A stretch of 64,000 nucleotides of DNA from Hallella mizrahii (lineage in GTDB: Bacteria; Bacteroidota; Bacteroidia; Bacteroidales; Bacteroidaceae): the NCBI RefSeq assembly GCF_009695775.1, contig NZ_VUNG01000006.1:84950-148949 (forward strand), in the 5' to 3' direction. A program made the translations under genes and the position numbers. Within the stretch, counting starts at the first letter, position 1, and every line of letters starts with the position of its first letter. Below, in pieces: positions 15,946 to 23,095 of the stretch. Under the pieces are notes generated by a model. It was not told the DNA's origin. It saw only the letters and a list, made by a program, of their open reading frames with translations, and did no database searches.

Positions 15946-16653
15946 ATGAAAGAACGTATTCTCTCTTCTGCCATTGTGGCCCTGGGCATCGTCTTGCTCG
16001 GCATCTTTCTGAAAGCCGGTATGGACAACTTCACAGAGAAAGACCGCAAGGTCACCGTGAAAGGACTCGCCGAGAAGGAAGTCAAGGCCGACAAGGTGAC
16101 GTGGCCGATTATCACCAAGGAGATCGGCGACGACCTGCCCGAACTCTATGACCGTATCGCTGCCAAACAGAAGACCATCCGGCAGTTTCTGCTCTCCAAT
16201 GGCATCCAGCCCGGCGAGATCAGCACGGGAGCACCGAAGGTTATCGACATGAACGCGGAGCAGTATTCGGGCAACGACAAGCCTTACCGCTACAATGTCA
16301 CGGCGGTGATGACCGTCACCTCGACGCATGTCGACCAAGTGCGCCAGATCATCGCACGCCAAGGTGAGTTGCTCAAGCAGGGCGTTGCCGTGGTGGCAAG
16401 CGACTACGACGCGGCCAACTGCCTGAGCTATCAGTTGACTTCATTTAAGAAAATGAAGCCGAAGATGATGACCGAGGCCATTGAGAATGCTGAGCAGACG
16501 GCGCAACAGTTTGCCAAGAACAGCCATTCCAAGCTCAACAAGATTGTCAGTGCCGACCAAGGACAGTTCTCCATCGATGACCGAGACGTCAACACGCCTT
16601 ACATCAAGCGAGTGCGTGTCGTCACCACCGTCACCTACTCGTTGAAAGACTAA
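15946..16653 (+). CDS. SIMPL domain-containing (DUF541) membrane-anchored protein
   Basis: The 235 residues start with one N-terminal hydrophobic segment (ILSSAIVALGIVLLGIFL) that anchors or exports the protein. A SIMPL/DUF541 domain follows from about residue 35 (VTVKGLAEKEVKADKVTWPI ... IRQFLLSNGIQPGEISTGAPKVID ... PYRYNVTAVMTVTSTHVDQVRQI) to the typical end VRVVTTVTYSLKD. SIMPL proteins are periplasmic or surface oligomers of poorly defined role; some members are linked to oxidative or envelope stress. It has its own promoter and stands alone. A degenerate dispersed repeat separates it from pncB. The domain assignment is firm; the role is not. Confidence 0.88.
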   Translation: MKERILSSAIVALGIVLLGIFLKAGMDNFTEKDRKVTVKGLAEKEVKADKVTWPIITKEIGDDLPELYDRIAAKQKTIRQFLLSNGIQPGEISTGAPKVIDMNAEQYSGNDKPYRYNVTAVMTVTSTHVDQVRQIIARQGELLKQGVAVVASDYDAANCLSYQLTSFKKMKPKMMTEAIENAEQTAQQFAKNSHSKLNKIVSADQGQFSIDDRDVNTPYIKRVRVVTTVTYSLKD

Positions 16654-16832
16654 TCATCAGGCAAAGCACAACTTGTTGAAGAAACTGACAAAAAAACGGC
16701 TCTGAGACGGCGATTTTCAGAAGCAAGTCGTCCTTTGCCCGGATTTTCGCGATTTTCAGGGAGTTTTTGATAACACCCTGACTAACAGCAAGATATCGAC
16801 ACTTTGACGAATTGCATATCACAGAAGAGGCT

Positions 16833-16870
16833 CTTTGACAGGATATTCTTGAAAGAAATTCCTGTCAAAG
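16833..16870 (+). repeat. Perfect 11-bp inverted repeat inside copy A
   Basis: CTTTGACAGGA (16833-16843) and TCCTGTCAAAG (16860-16870) can form a hairpin with a 16-base loop. Copy B has a different short hairpin nearby (AATGCTT-CAAA-AAGCATT, 43975-43992), so the structure is not conserved base for base. Confidence 0.6.
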
Positions 16871-16886
16871 TACCCTTTTGATGCAG

Positions 16887-16989
16887 TCATCTCAGTTGTT
16901 TTACCCGGTCATCTCAGTTGTTTGATAAGGTCATCTCAGTTGTTTGATGAGGTCATCTTACTGTTTTGACAGCGGCATCTTCGTTTTTC
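16887..16989 (+). repeat. 22-bp tandem array with TCATCTCAGTTGTTT core
   Basis: Units start at 16887, 16909, 16931 and 16953, with a degenerate fifth at 16975, each exactly 22 bases apart. The first three cores are identical (TCATCTCAGTTGTTT), the fourth reads TCATCTTACTGTTTT, and the fifth is recognisable only as GCATCTTCGTTTT. A period of two helical turns would put every unit on the same DNA face. There are no unique spacers of CRISPR type. Confidence 0.75.
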
Positions 16990-17292
16990 CGTCTTTCAAA
17001 GCCACTTTTCTGCCATTTTCACCATTGTGGTTTCTCTAGATTGCATCTTCGGAATGAAGTTGTTTTGTCAACACATTTCAATTCTAAATCACCTTGTCTG
17101 TGTTCCAATCACTACTACGTCTTTCTGAAATTCCAAAAGAAAAGAGCATACCGGCAGACAATATTCAGGATAGGAACACGTTATATTACAATTAGGCACT
17201 GGCAGCCACGACATGCTCATCGAGCCACCATTGATGTTCCTTGTCACCCAACTGTCCATTGCTCCTCAAAAAGTTTTATAGAAAATTATATT

Positions 17293-18492
17293 ATGCGGCA
17301 AATCATCAACCATTTTACCGACGACGACCTATACAAATTCACAATGTGCTGTGCAGTGATCGACAACTATCCACGCGCATGGGTGAAGTATGAATTCAAC
17401 GACCGTGACAACACCGTCTATCCCAAGGGATTTGCCGACCTCGTCATGGAGCAGGTGGGGTATCTCGAAAAGCTCACCATCACCGACGAAGAGATTGCCT
17501 TTATGCGGCGTAAATGCTATTATCTACCCGACTGGTTCTTCATCTATCTGCGCGGCTTTCGTTTCAGTCGCAAGTGGGTTCACGCCTGGCAGGACGAGAA
17601 CGGGCATTTGCATATAGAGTTTGAAGGCGTTTGGGCAGAGACGATCTTGCTGGAGGTAAAGGTGCTCGCCATCGTTTCAGAACTGTACTATATCGTGTGC
17701 AACGAAAAAGACAAGTTTGACTATGACGCATATTACCATAAAACTTACCACAAGGCAGAGCGTCTGCTTGAGGCAGGATGTACCTATTCCGACTTTGGCA
17801 CACGCCGCCGTGCGTCGTTCCAAGCCGAGGACACAGTGGTCAAAGCCATGAAAGACTGCCAGAAAGCGCGGCATTGGAAAGGCAGATTCGTAGGGACAAG
17901 CAACGTCTATCTCGCCATGAAATACGACCTTACCCCTGTAGGCACCATGGCGCACGAGTTCATAGCAGCCATAGGAGGTATGTACGGCCCACAGATGGCC
18001 AACCACATCGCCATGAATGCCTGGAGACATACTTTCAATGGAGCACTCGGCACATATCTCTACGACACCTTCGGGTGGAATATCTTCTCTCTGAACTTCT
18101 CCGAAGATTTTGCCAACCTCTTTAAGGGTCTGCGTGTCGATTCCGGCGATAACATAGAGCAACTGCAAAGGATCTGTGCTAAATACCGGAGCTTAGGCAT
18201 CGACTCCAAGTCGAAGCAGGTCATCTTCTCCAACGCTCTCGACACCAACCGAGCCATTGCATTGCAGAAAGTAGCAGAAAAGTATGTGCAACCCTCGTTT
18301 GGCATCGGCACGCATTTCACCAACGACTTCGACAACATACGCCCGATGAACATCGTCATCAAACTTGTAGCTGCCAAGATCACTGAGTCGTGGCCATTCT
18401 ACAACGATACCTGCAAGATCAGTGAAGACAGTGGCAAGCACACCGGCAACCCACAGGTGATCAGACGATTCATGGAGGCGCTGCACCTTTGA
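17293..18492 (+). CDS. pncB: Nicotinate phosphoribosyltransferase PncB
   Basis: The enzyme converts nicotinate, PRPP and ATP to nicotinate mononucleotide for NAD salvage. It has 399 residues from the ATG at 17293 (MRQIINHFTDDDLYKFTM). The open frame continues upstream to 16966, but that part is the dispersed repeat and shows no homology, so it is rejected. Family stretches include DDDLYKFTMCCAVIDNYP, YLRGFRFSR, FSDFGTRRRASF-like YSDFGTRRRASFQAE, GTSNVYLAMKYDLTPVGTMAHEF (with the catalytic histidine), VDSGD and FGIGTHFTND. Unusually for its strand neighbours, no clear TAnnTTTG promoter is visible directly upstream. Confidence 0.95.
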   Translation: MRQIINHFTDDDLYKFTMCCAVIDNYPRAWVKYEFNDRDNTVYPKGFADLVMEQVGYLEKLTITDEEIAFMRRKCYYLPDWFFIYLRGFRFSRKWVHAWQDENGHLHIEFEGVWAETILLEVKVLAIVSELYYIVCNEKDKFDYDAYYHKTYHKAERLLEAGCTYSDFGTRRRASFQAEDTVVKAMKDCQKARHWKGRFVGTSNVYLAMKYDLTPVGTMAHEFIAAIGGMYGPQMANHIAMNAWRHTFNGALGTYLYDTFGWNIFSLNFSEDFANLFKGLRVDSGDNIEQLQRICAKYRSLGIDSKSKQVIFSNALDTNRAIALQKVAEKYVQPSFGIGTHFTNDFDNIRPMNIVIKLVAAKITESWPFYNDTCKISEDSGKHTGNPQVIRRFMEALHL

Positions 18493-18563
18493 AAGGTAAA
18501 AAAGTAAAAAGTTACTTCATTCATCCATGGGAGTCCTCTACGACATATCCCTACCATTGTACA

Positions 18564-18655
18564 ACCCCATGTCTCTCTGTCCTTGTGAGGCTAAGGTCTC
18601 ACAAGGACAGAGAGACATGGGGTCATTCATAGTGTGTCCCCCTCCGGGGACATGC
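18564..18655. repeat. Long perfect inverted repeat followed by a C/G hairpin
   Basis: A 26-bp perfect stem (18564-18589 with 18598-18623) has the 8-nt loop GCTAAGGT. It is followed at about 18635-18652 by TGTCCCC-CTCC-GGGGACA. The plan of long stem plus short C/G hairpin recalls the elements at 14958 and 15291, and the loop read on the other strand has CCTTA in common with theirs. No T run follows, so a simple terminator is not the best reading, although it lies between convergent genes. Confidence 0.65.
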
Positions 18656-18714
18656 AACTAAGTAAACACCTGTTGATGTTTTAAATACCAGTTGCTGTTT
18701 TCGTCAAAATTTTA

Positions 18715-19072
18715 TTATTTCACAATTATCTTTTTACCGTTGACAACGACAATGCCTTTGTAGTGCTCATCGACTCGCTGACCTTTGAGGTTGTAGCGGA
18801 TATTTGTTGGAACTGTAACGGTTGTAGCATTCGTTGGTCTTCGGATCCCGGTCGGTGTACCAGAATCCCCACCAAGTGTTTTGTGTTCCGCTGCCATATT
18901 CGAGTACCTTTTTAGGAGCCAAGAGCGGGTGCAGTGCCGCTTTGAGTTCAGCGCCTTTCTTGCCTTTCAGCGTCTGTGCGTACTTGATGAGCTCAGCGCA
19001 GCTGATGGCGTGCGTAGAAGACAAGCCGCAAAGAAGTAGTGCAGCCGCGAGAAGGTAATGTTTTAATATCAT
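18715..19072 (-). pseudogene. Endonuclease I-like secreted protein, internally deleted and frameshifted
   Basis: The N-terminal part (from 19072) has a signal peptide (YLLAAALLLCGLSSTHA) and about 65 residues resembling the start of Bacteroidetes endonuclease I family proteins (LKGKKGAELKAALHPLL, then GTQNTWWGFWYTDRD and CYNRYSSNKY). At SSNKY the frame changes. The overlapping frame continues as NIRYNLKGQRVDEHYKG and ends IVVVNGKKIIVK at 18715, a C-terminal tail of the type found on secreted Bacteroidetes proteins. The whole nuclease core between the two is missing. It lies just after the SusC-SusD locus on the same strand. The family call on the short N-terminal part is moderately sure; the broken state is clear. 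Confidence 0.65.
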
Positions 19073-19114
19073 GTTGTTATGGATATTACTTTTTTACCTT
19101 TTTTACTTTTTTGC

Positions 19115-20668
19115 TCATTCGTCGAGTATCGGCAGCAAAGTGGCATCGTCGCCCTCTTTCACGAGCGGATTGACATAACCCAAACTCTTGAGCTTGCCTT
19201 CACCACTAATCGTGAACGCGGGTGCGCCGGTAGGTTCACCGCCAACCATGTTGTAGAAATAGAGGTGATAAGTTCCTGATTTCTGCGTGCCGATGATGAG
19301 ATAGTCAAATGACGAGCTGCCCGCGAAGTAGCGGTTGCTCACAAAGGTAATCTTCTCGTCGGCAGGAATCCCCTGCAGCGAGAGTTGCTTCTCAGCCTCT
19401 TCCTGTACGAGATTATAACTGTAGAGCTTGTTGTCGTCGACAGCGTAGCCGATAGTTGCCGTACGGCTGTTGAAGGCACGCAGGGAAGCCTTGGCAAAAT
19501 GACTGTCAGGACTGATGGCGCGCACACTGCTGATGGTGGCTTTCGTCATGGCGCAGTCGATGGCATAGAGCAGTTTCTTTGACGCGTCGTTGTTGTCCTG
19601 CAAGAGAAAATAAGTCTTGCCGCCGGCAGCCTCGCAGAAGCCACAGTCGAGACAAGTCGCCTGCAGGTTAGTAGCCTCATAGCCGGGGACGGCAGAGATG
19701 ACAGGCATCGACGTGCCGTTGTAGTCGAGTGCCTCGATGCTGTGTGCGGTAGAACTCCAATAGCAGATGGCGTAGAAGCTAGCGTTGCCGCCACTGGCCA
19801 CATGCACGCTGGCAGGATCACCGTTGGCAAAAGCAAAGATGCCGGTGGAACCCGTGTAGCAACTATACACGCCGTTGCTGGTCAGATAATAGATACTGTA
19901 CCATCCTCTCACGGTACGATAAGGGATCTCACCCTTCACCGGATCGTAGTGGGCGTTGGCAGGACTGACGACTGTTCGTCCGTCCTGCAGGCTCATGAAG
20001 CGCATGCTGTCGGCTTCTGTGGTGAGGCAGAGCATGTTCGCACCGGCGGGATTGCCTTGTGCGTCGACATAGCTCATGTTGTAGATGACATCCATGCAGC
20101 GTGGCGCTCCCGGCATGGCTTTGCCTTGATAGGTCTGGAGCACGTTGCTGACCAGCGACTTCTTTGAGGGATTGTAGAGATCGAGATCGGTGTTGCCCTC
20201 GCTGTTCTCCTTGAGCACATAGAAGCCCTCGGCCAATGCCGATGCCGTGTTGAGTGCCGTGACGAAGTGCTGGCTGTAGCCGGTAGACTTCGAAGTGACC
20301 GTGTAGATGAGTTTATAGTTGCCGTCGGGCAGACCCACTGGCATGTCAAGGTCGCGGTTGTGACTGAGCGTGTCGGCCTTGGGATAGGTCGTCGTGTTGG
20401 TGTTGGGATCGTAAGTACTCTCCGTGCCTTTGGAAGCGAGATAGTAAGTCCACAGATATTCCAAGTCGTTGTCGTCGAAAGAAGAACTGATCTGCGGCTT
20501 GATGACAAGCTTCTCGCTGCTGTAGGAAGCAATGCTATAGCTCTCAGCGATGCCCGAGAGACGGATGAAGGTCTTTCCCGGTGTGCCGTAGGTGGAGTCG
20601 TCGGAAACGCAGGAGGCGAGTAGCGTCAGCACCATGGCTACGGGGAGAAGGATATGTTTGAAGTTCAT
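19115..20668 (-). CDS. PKD-like family lipoprotein of a SusC/D locus
   Basis: This 517-residue lipoprotein (lipobox VLTLLASC, Cys at about 20) has an N-terminal PKD-like domain (YLWTYYLASKG, LPDGNYKLIYTVTSKSTGYSQHF), then a repeated-blade body (GFYVLKENSEGNTDLDLYN, TYFLLQDNNDASKKLLYAID) that may form a propeller. It is the fourth gene after SusC, SusD and the DUF4843 lipoprotein, with gaps of 45 bases or fewer between the three lipoprotein genes. Such proteins sit on the cell surface with SusD and are thought to bind ligand. No catalytic motif is seen, so the substrate is unknown. A CLDCGFC cysteine cluster is a small oddity. Confidence 0.85.
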   Translation of the reverse strand: MNFKHILLPVAMVLTLLASCVSDDSTYGTPGKTFIRLSGIAESYSIASYSSEKLVIKPQISSSFDDNDLEYLWTYYLASKGTESTYDPNTNTTTYPKADTLSHNRDLDMPVGLPDGNYKLIYTVTSKSTGYSQHFVTALNTASALAEGFYVLKENSEGNTDLDLYNPSKKSLVSNVLQTYQGKAMPGAPRCMDVIYNMSYVDAQGNPAGANMLCLTTEADSMRFMSLQDGRTVVSPANAHYDPVKGEIPYRTVRGWYSIYYLTSNGVYSCYTGSTGIFAFANGDPASVHVASGGNASFYAICYWSSTAHSIEALDYNGTSMPVISAVPGYEATNLQATCLDCGFCEAAGGKTYFLLQDNNDASKKLLYAIDCAMTKATISSVRAISPDSHFAKASLRAFNSRTATIGYAVDDNKLYSYNLVQEEAEKQLSLQGIPADEKITFVSNRYFAGSSSFDYLIIGTQKSGTYHLYFYNMVGGEPTGAPAFTISGEGKLKSLGYVNPLVKEGDDATLLPILDE

Positions 20669-20713
20669 AAACGTCGATGTTTTTATGTATGAAACAGTTG
20701 GGAAGACAAGCCT

Positions 20714-21481
20714 TTAGAAGCCACCGGCGAAGTCAACCAGTGTGCCGTCGGCTTCTTTCAGCGGATCTAAGCCTTGCGCGGCGCGCTGCTGGTTGAGGGC
20801 GTCGAGCTCTTTCTGTAACTTGTTTTGATAATAGCGCATCAAGTCTTGGTTGTTGCTGATGCTGTTGATGTAGGCGTCATCCCAGTTCTTGCCGGTATGA
20901 TCGATCATGAACTGGTGTTTCACCTTGCCCCAATTGCCGAACCAATACCACATCAGGCTGCCGAAGTCGCGCCATACCGATGGGCGGCTGAGCTCGTTGG
21001 TGATGGTGATCTGCATGGAAGCCTGAGTGAAGTAGCCCACTTGGAAGTTGACATTGGGCTTCAGCGCCACGTTGAGGATGAAGGTGGCGGTGTCAAGTGT
21101 CTCGTCTTTGAGCAGGATGATGGGCACTCGGGCATAGTTCTTTCCTGCGGGCACGGTGAGGTAAGACTTCATCGCCTCGTCGTCGAAGCCTACGTAGTGC
21201 TTGCCAGGTATGGCGTCGTGGTTGCCCGATGTGATCTGTTGCAACTCAAACGGACGGTTCTCATTGGAGAGCTTGCCCATGGTGTTGAGCTGTATCCACG
21301 CGGTATCCTTCGTTTTTCCTTTGCTGAAGACAAAGGAGTAGTTGACCACACCGCTGGTGTATTGAGTGTAGTCGAAGTTGAGCCTTGCCTGCGGGTCGCT
21401 GTACGTGGGCAGATCCTGCTCACAGGCAGAGAAGGCAGCGAGCAGTATCACCGCAGAGAGAAAAACAAATATCTTTTTCAT
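20714..21481 (-). CDS. DUF4843 domain lipoprotein
   Basis: The protein has 255 residues with a lipobox (LLAAFSAC, Cys at about 20) followed by EQDLPTYSDPQARLNFDY. The body has the DUF4843 pattern: a beta-rich domain with IPGKHYVGFDDE, TVPAGKNYARVPIILLKDETL and FILNVALKPNVNFQVG, followed by a C-terminal part around WRDFGSLMWYWFGNWGKVKHQFMID. It lies 8 bases after SusD and 45 bases before the PKD-like gene, so it is part of the operon. It is likely a surface accessory lipoprotein of the SusC/D transporter. No enzymatic role is known to me. Confidence 0.85.
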   Translation of the reverse strand: MKKIFVFLSAVILLAAFSACEQDLPTYSDPQARLNFDYTQYTSGVVNYSFVFSKGKTKDTAWIQLNTMGKLSNENRPFELQQITSGNHDAIPGKHYVGFDDEAMKSYLTVPAGKNYARVPIILLKDETLDTATFILNVALKPNVNFQVGYFTQASMQITITNELSRPSVWRDFGSLMWYWFGNWGKVKHQFMIDHTGKNWDDAYINSISNNQDLMRYYQNKLQKELDALNQQRAAQGLDPLKEADGTLVDFAGGF

Positions 21482-21489
21482 GTCTTAGC

Positions 21490-23055
21490 CTATTTAGTGG
21501 TGGAAGAGGTGCCGCTGGAGGCGGCATTAGGGTCGAACTCGGTGTTGGGCAACGGCAGCACATACTGAGCTTCCTTCATCGGTGCAGTGCCGAAGAGCAT
21601 CCATGTCACGCCCCAACGCTTGTAGGCATAGAAGGTTTGACCCTCGCCATAGAACTCGCGGGTGTATTCATATTCGAGTTCCTCTTTGACGGCATTGAGA
21701 CTCTTGAAGTCGTCGGTGATGTTGACATTGTGCGACTGCATGTAGGTCTTGTACAGACTGTTGGCCTGCGCGAGATCGTCGGTGCTCTCGATGGCGATGA
21801 GATAGAGCTCGGAAAGACGCAGCATCGGCATGAGCTGAACCTTGGTCAACAGCGTGTTGTAGCGCGCGGATGTGTTGTAGTATGCCGTGTTGTAGAAGTA
21901 TTTCGTCAGAGTCGGCACCTTCTTGCCCGAAGCGTTGTGGGCGTCGTGGTTCCAAACATAGAGATAACGGTTGTCGCTGGTGGTGTTGCGGCCGTTGTAG
22001 AGCTGCTTGTCGAGCATGTTGGTTGTGATATGCAGCGAGGAGCCCTCGTCGACGGCCAAGCCTCCGTTGCCCAACAGCGAGAATGCGTAATTAGAGAGCT
22101 TGCGGTTGCTCAGGGCGAAGACGCACTCGTCGGGCAGGGTCGCATAGGAGGTCAGCGAGCCATCGACAGTGATGCCGAGATCCTTGTTGCCGGCAAGTGT
22201 CATGAACGGCTGACCGTTGACCTGGGCGTTGATCACTGCCATGGCATCGTTGTAGGCCTGCTGGCGGTTGCCGACGTAGAGGTCGAGGCGGGCGAGGACA
22301 CCCTTCACCGCATAGTAGTTGAGCCGGAACTGACGGTAGGTCATGAAGTCGTCGTCGAGTTTGGCAGCGTCGGTGCCTTGTTGGTTGAGGGCATCGATGC
22401 TGTATTTGGTGATAGGATCAGAAAGCTTCAGCAGGCTGTCGGCCTTGTCAAGATCGCGGTAGAGCATCTTAACATAGCTATTGAAGTCGTACCAGGCTGC
22501 CAACTCATGGATGTCGGACTTGGTGGCGTAGGGCAACTTGACGGCCGTGCCCTGCTGCTGTGGCATCTGTCCGAAGAGACGCAGCACGTCGAACTGGCAG
22601 TAAGCGCGCAGGGCGAGAGCCTCTCCCTCCATGACGTTGCGGGCATCGGGATCGGTGATGGCACCGTTGTCGATATGTTGCAGGATCTTGTTGGCCTGAG
22701 CCGTGACATTGAAGAGCCCGCCATAGATCGCTTTGATGGCACTCTCTGCGTCGGGCGAAGTATAGAAGTGGCTGTGGAAAGCATACGCTTCGGGCATCTG
22801 AGTCTGGTTGGGTGCGTCCCACAAACAAGCCAGACACTCCACGTCGGTCATGGTCAGCCGTTCGCCATAGAGGTCTGTTCCCGCCATCGTGCTGTAACAT
22901 CCGGCAAGTGCGTCCTTGAAACCCTGATAGGAAGTGAAGAGGTCTTTCTCCCGATCCTCAGTCTCCGGCTTCACATCGAGCCAGTCAGAGCAAGAACCCA
23001 AGAGTGTTGCCAAGGCGAGAAACAACAGGGACCAATGAAAATATCTTGTGTTCAT
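21490..23055 (-). CDS. RagB/SusD family outer-membrane lipoprotein
   Basis: This 521-residue surface lipoprotein caps the SusC channel and binds its substrate. The lipobox is LATLLGSC followed by SDWLDVKPETEDREKDLF. SusD_N and RagB domains show GFKDALAGCYSTMAG, ANKILQHID, EGEALALRAYCQFDVLRLFG and LRLSELYLIAIE, with the C-terminal YEYTREFYGEGQTFYAYKRWG. It is 40 bases downstream of SusC. The substrate cannot be read from the sequence, and there is no glycoside hydrolase or lyase nearby to suggest a glycan. Confidence 0.93.
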   Translation of the reverse strand: MNTRYFHWSLLFLALATLLGSCSDWLDVKPETEDREKDLFTSYQGFKDALAGCYSTMAGTDLYGERLTMTDVECLACLWDAPNQTQMPEAYAFHSHFYTSPDAESAIKAIYGGLFNVTAQANKILQHIDNGAITDPDARNVMEGEALALRAYCQFDVLRLFGQMPQQQGTAVKLPYATKSDIHELAAWYDFNSYVKMLYRDLDKADSLLKLSDPITKYSIDALNQQGTDAAKLDDDFMTYRQFRLNYYAVKGVLARLDLYVGNRQQAYNDAMAVINAQVNGQPFMTLAGNKDLGITVDGSLTSYATLPDECVFALSNRKLSNYAFSLLGNGGLAVDEGSSLHITTNMLDKQLYNGRNTTSDNRYLYVWNHDAHNASGKKVPTLTKYFYNTAYYNTSARYNTLLTKVQLMPMLRLSELYLIAIESTDDLAQANSLYKTYMQSHNVNITDDFKSLNAVKEELEYEYTREFYGEGQTFYAYKRWGVTWMLFGTAPMKEAQYVLPLPNTEFDPNAASSGTSSTTK

Positions 23056-23095
23056 ATTTATATAATATGGTGTATGGTTCTAAATGAAAAAACGA

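Larger units (their letters stand above)
16686..17080 (+). repeat. Dispersed intergenic repeat, copy A (about 400 bp)
   Basis: This segment aligns with 43845-44240 at a constant offset of 27160 bases (27161 in the leftmost part). Anchors found at equal spacing are AAAGAAAT (16852/44012), TCATCTCA (16887/44047), CTGTTTTG (16961/44121), CTAGA (17036/44196) and GTTTTGT (17062/44222). The copies are well diverged elsewhere. It contains the 22-bp array at 16887-16989 and an 11-bp inverted repeat at 16833-16870. No convincing reading frame is shared. Confidence 0.75.

Noticed and set aside
16887..16989. CRISPR array
   Set aside because: The units are 22 bases apart with 15-base cores and only 7 bases between, with no unique spacers, and no cas genes are present.
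16966..17292. N-terminal extension of PncB
   Set aside because: The frame is open, but it covers the dispersed repeat also found at 43845-44240, and the known PncB N-terminus begins at 17293.
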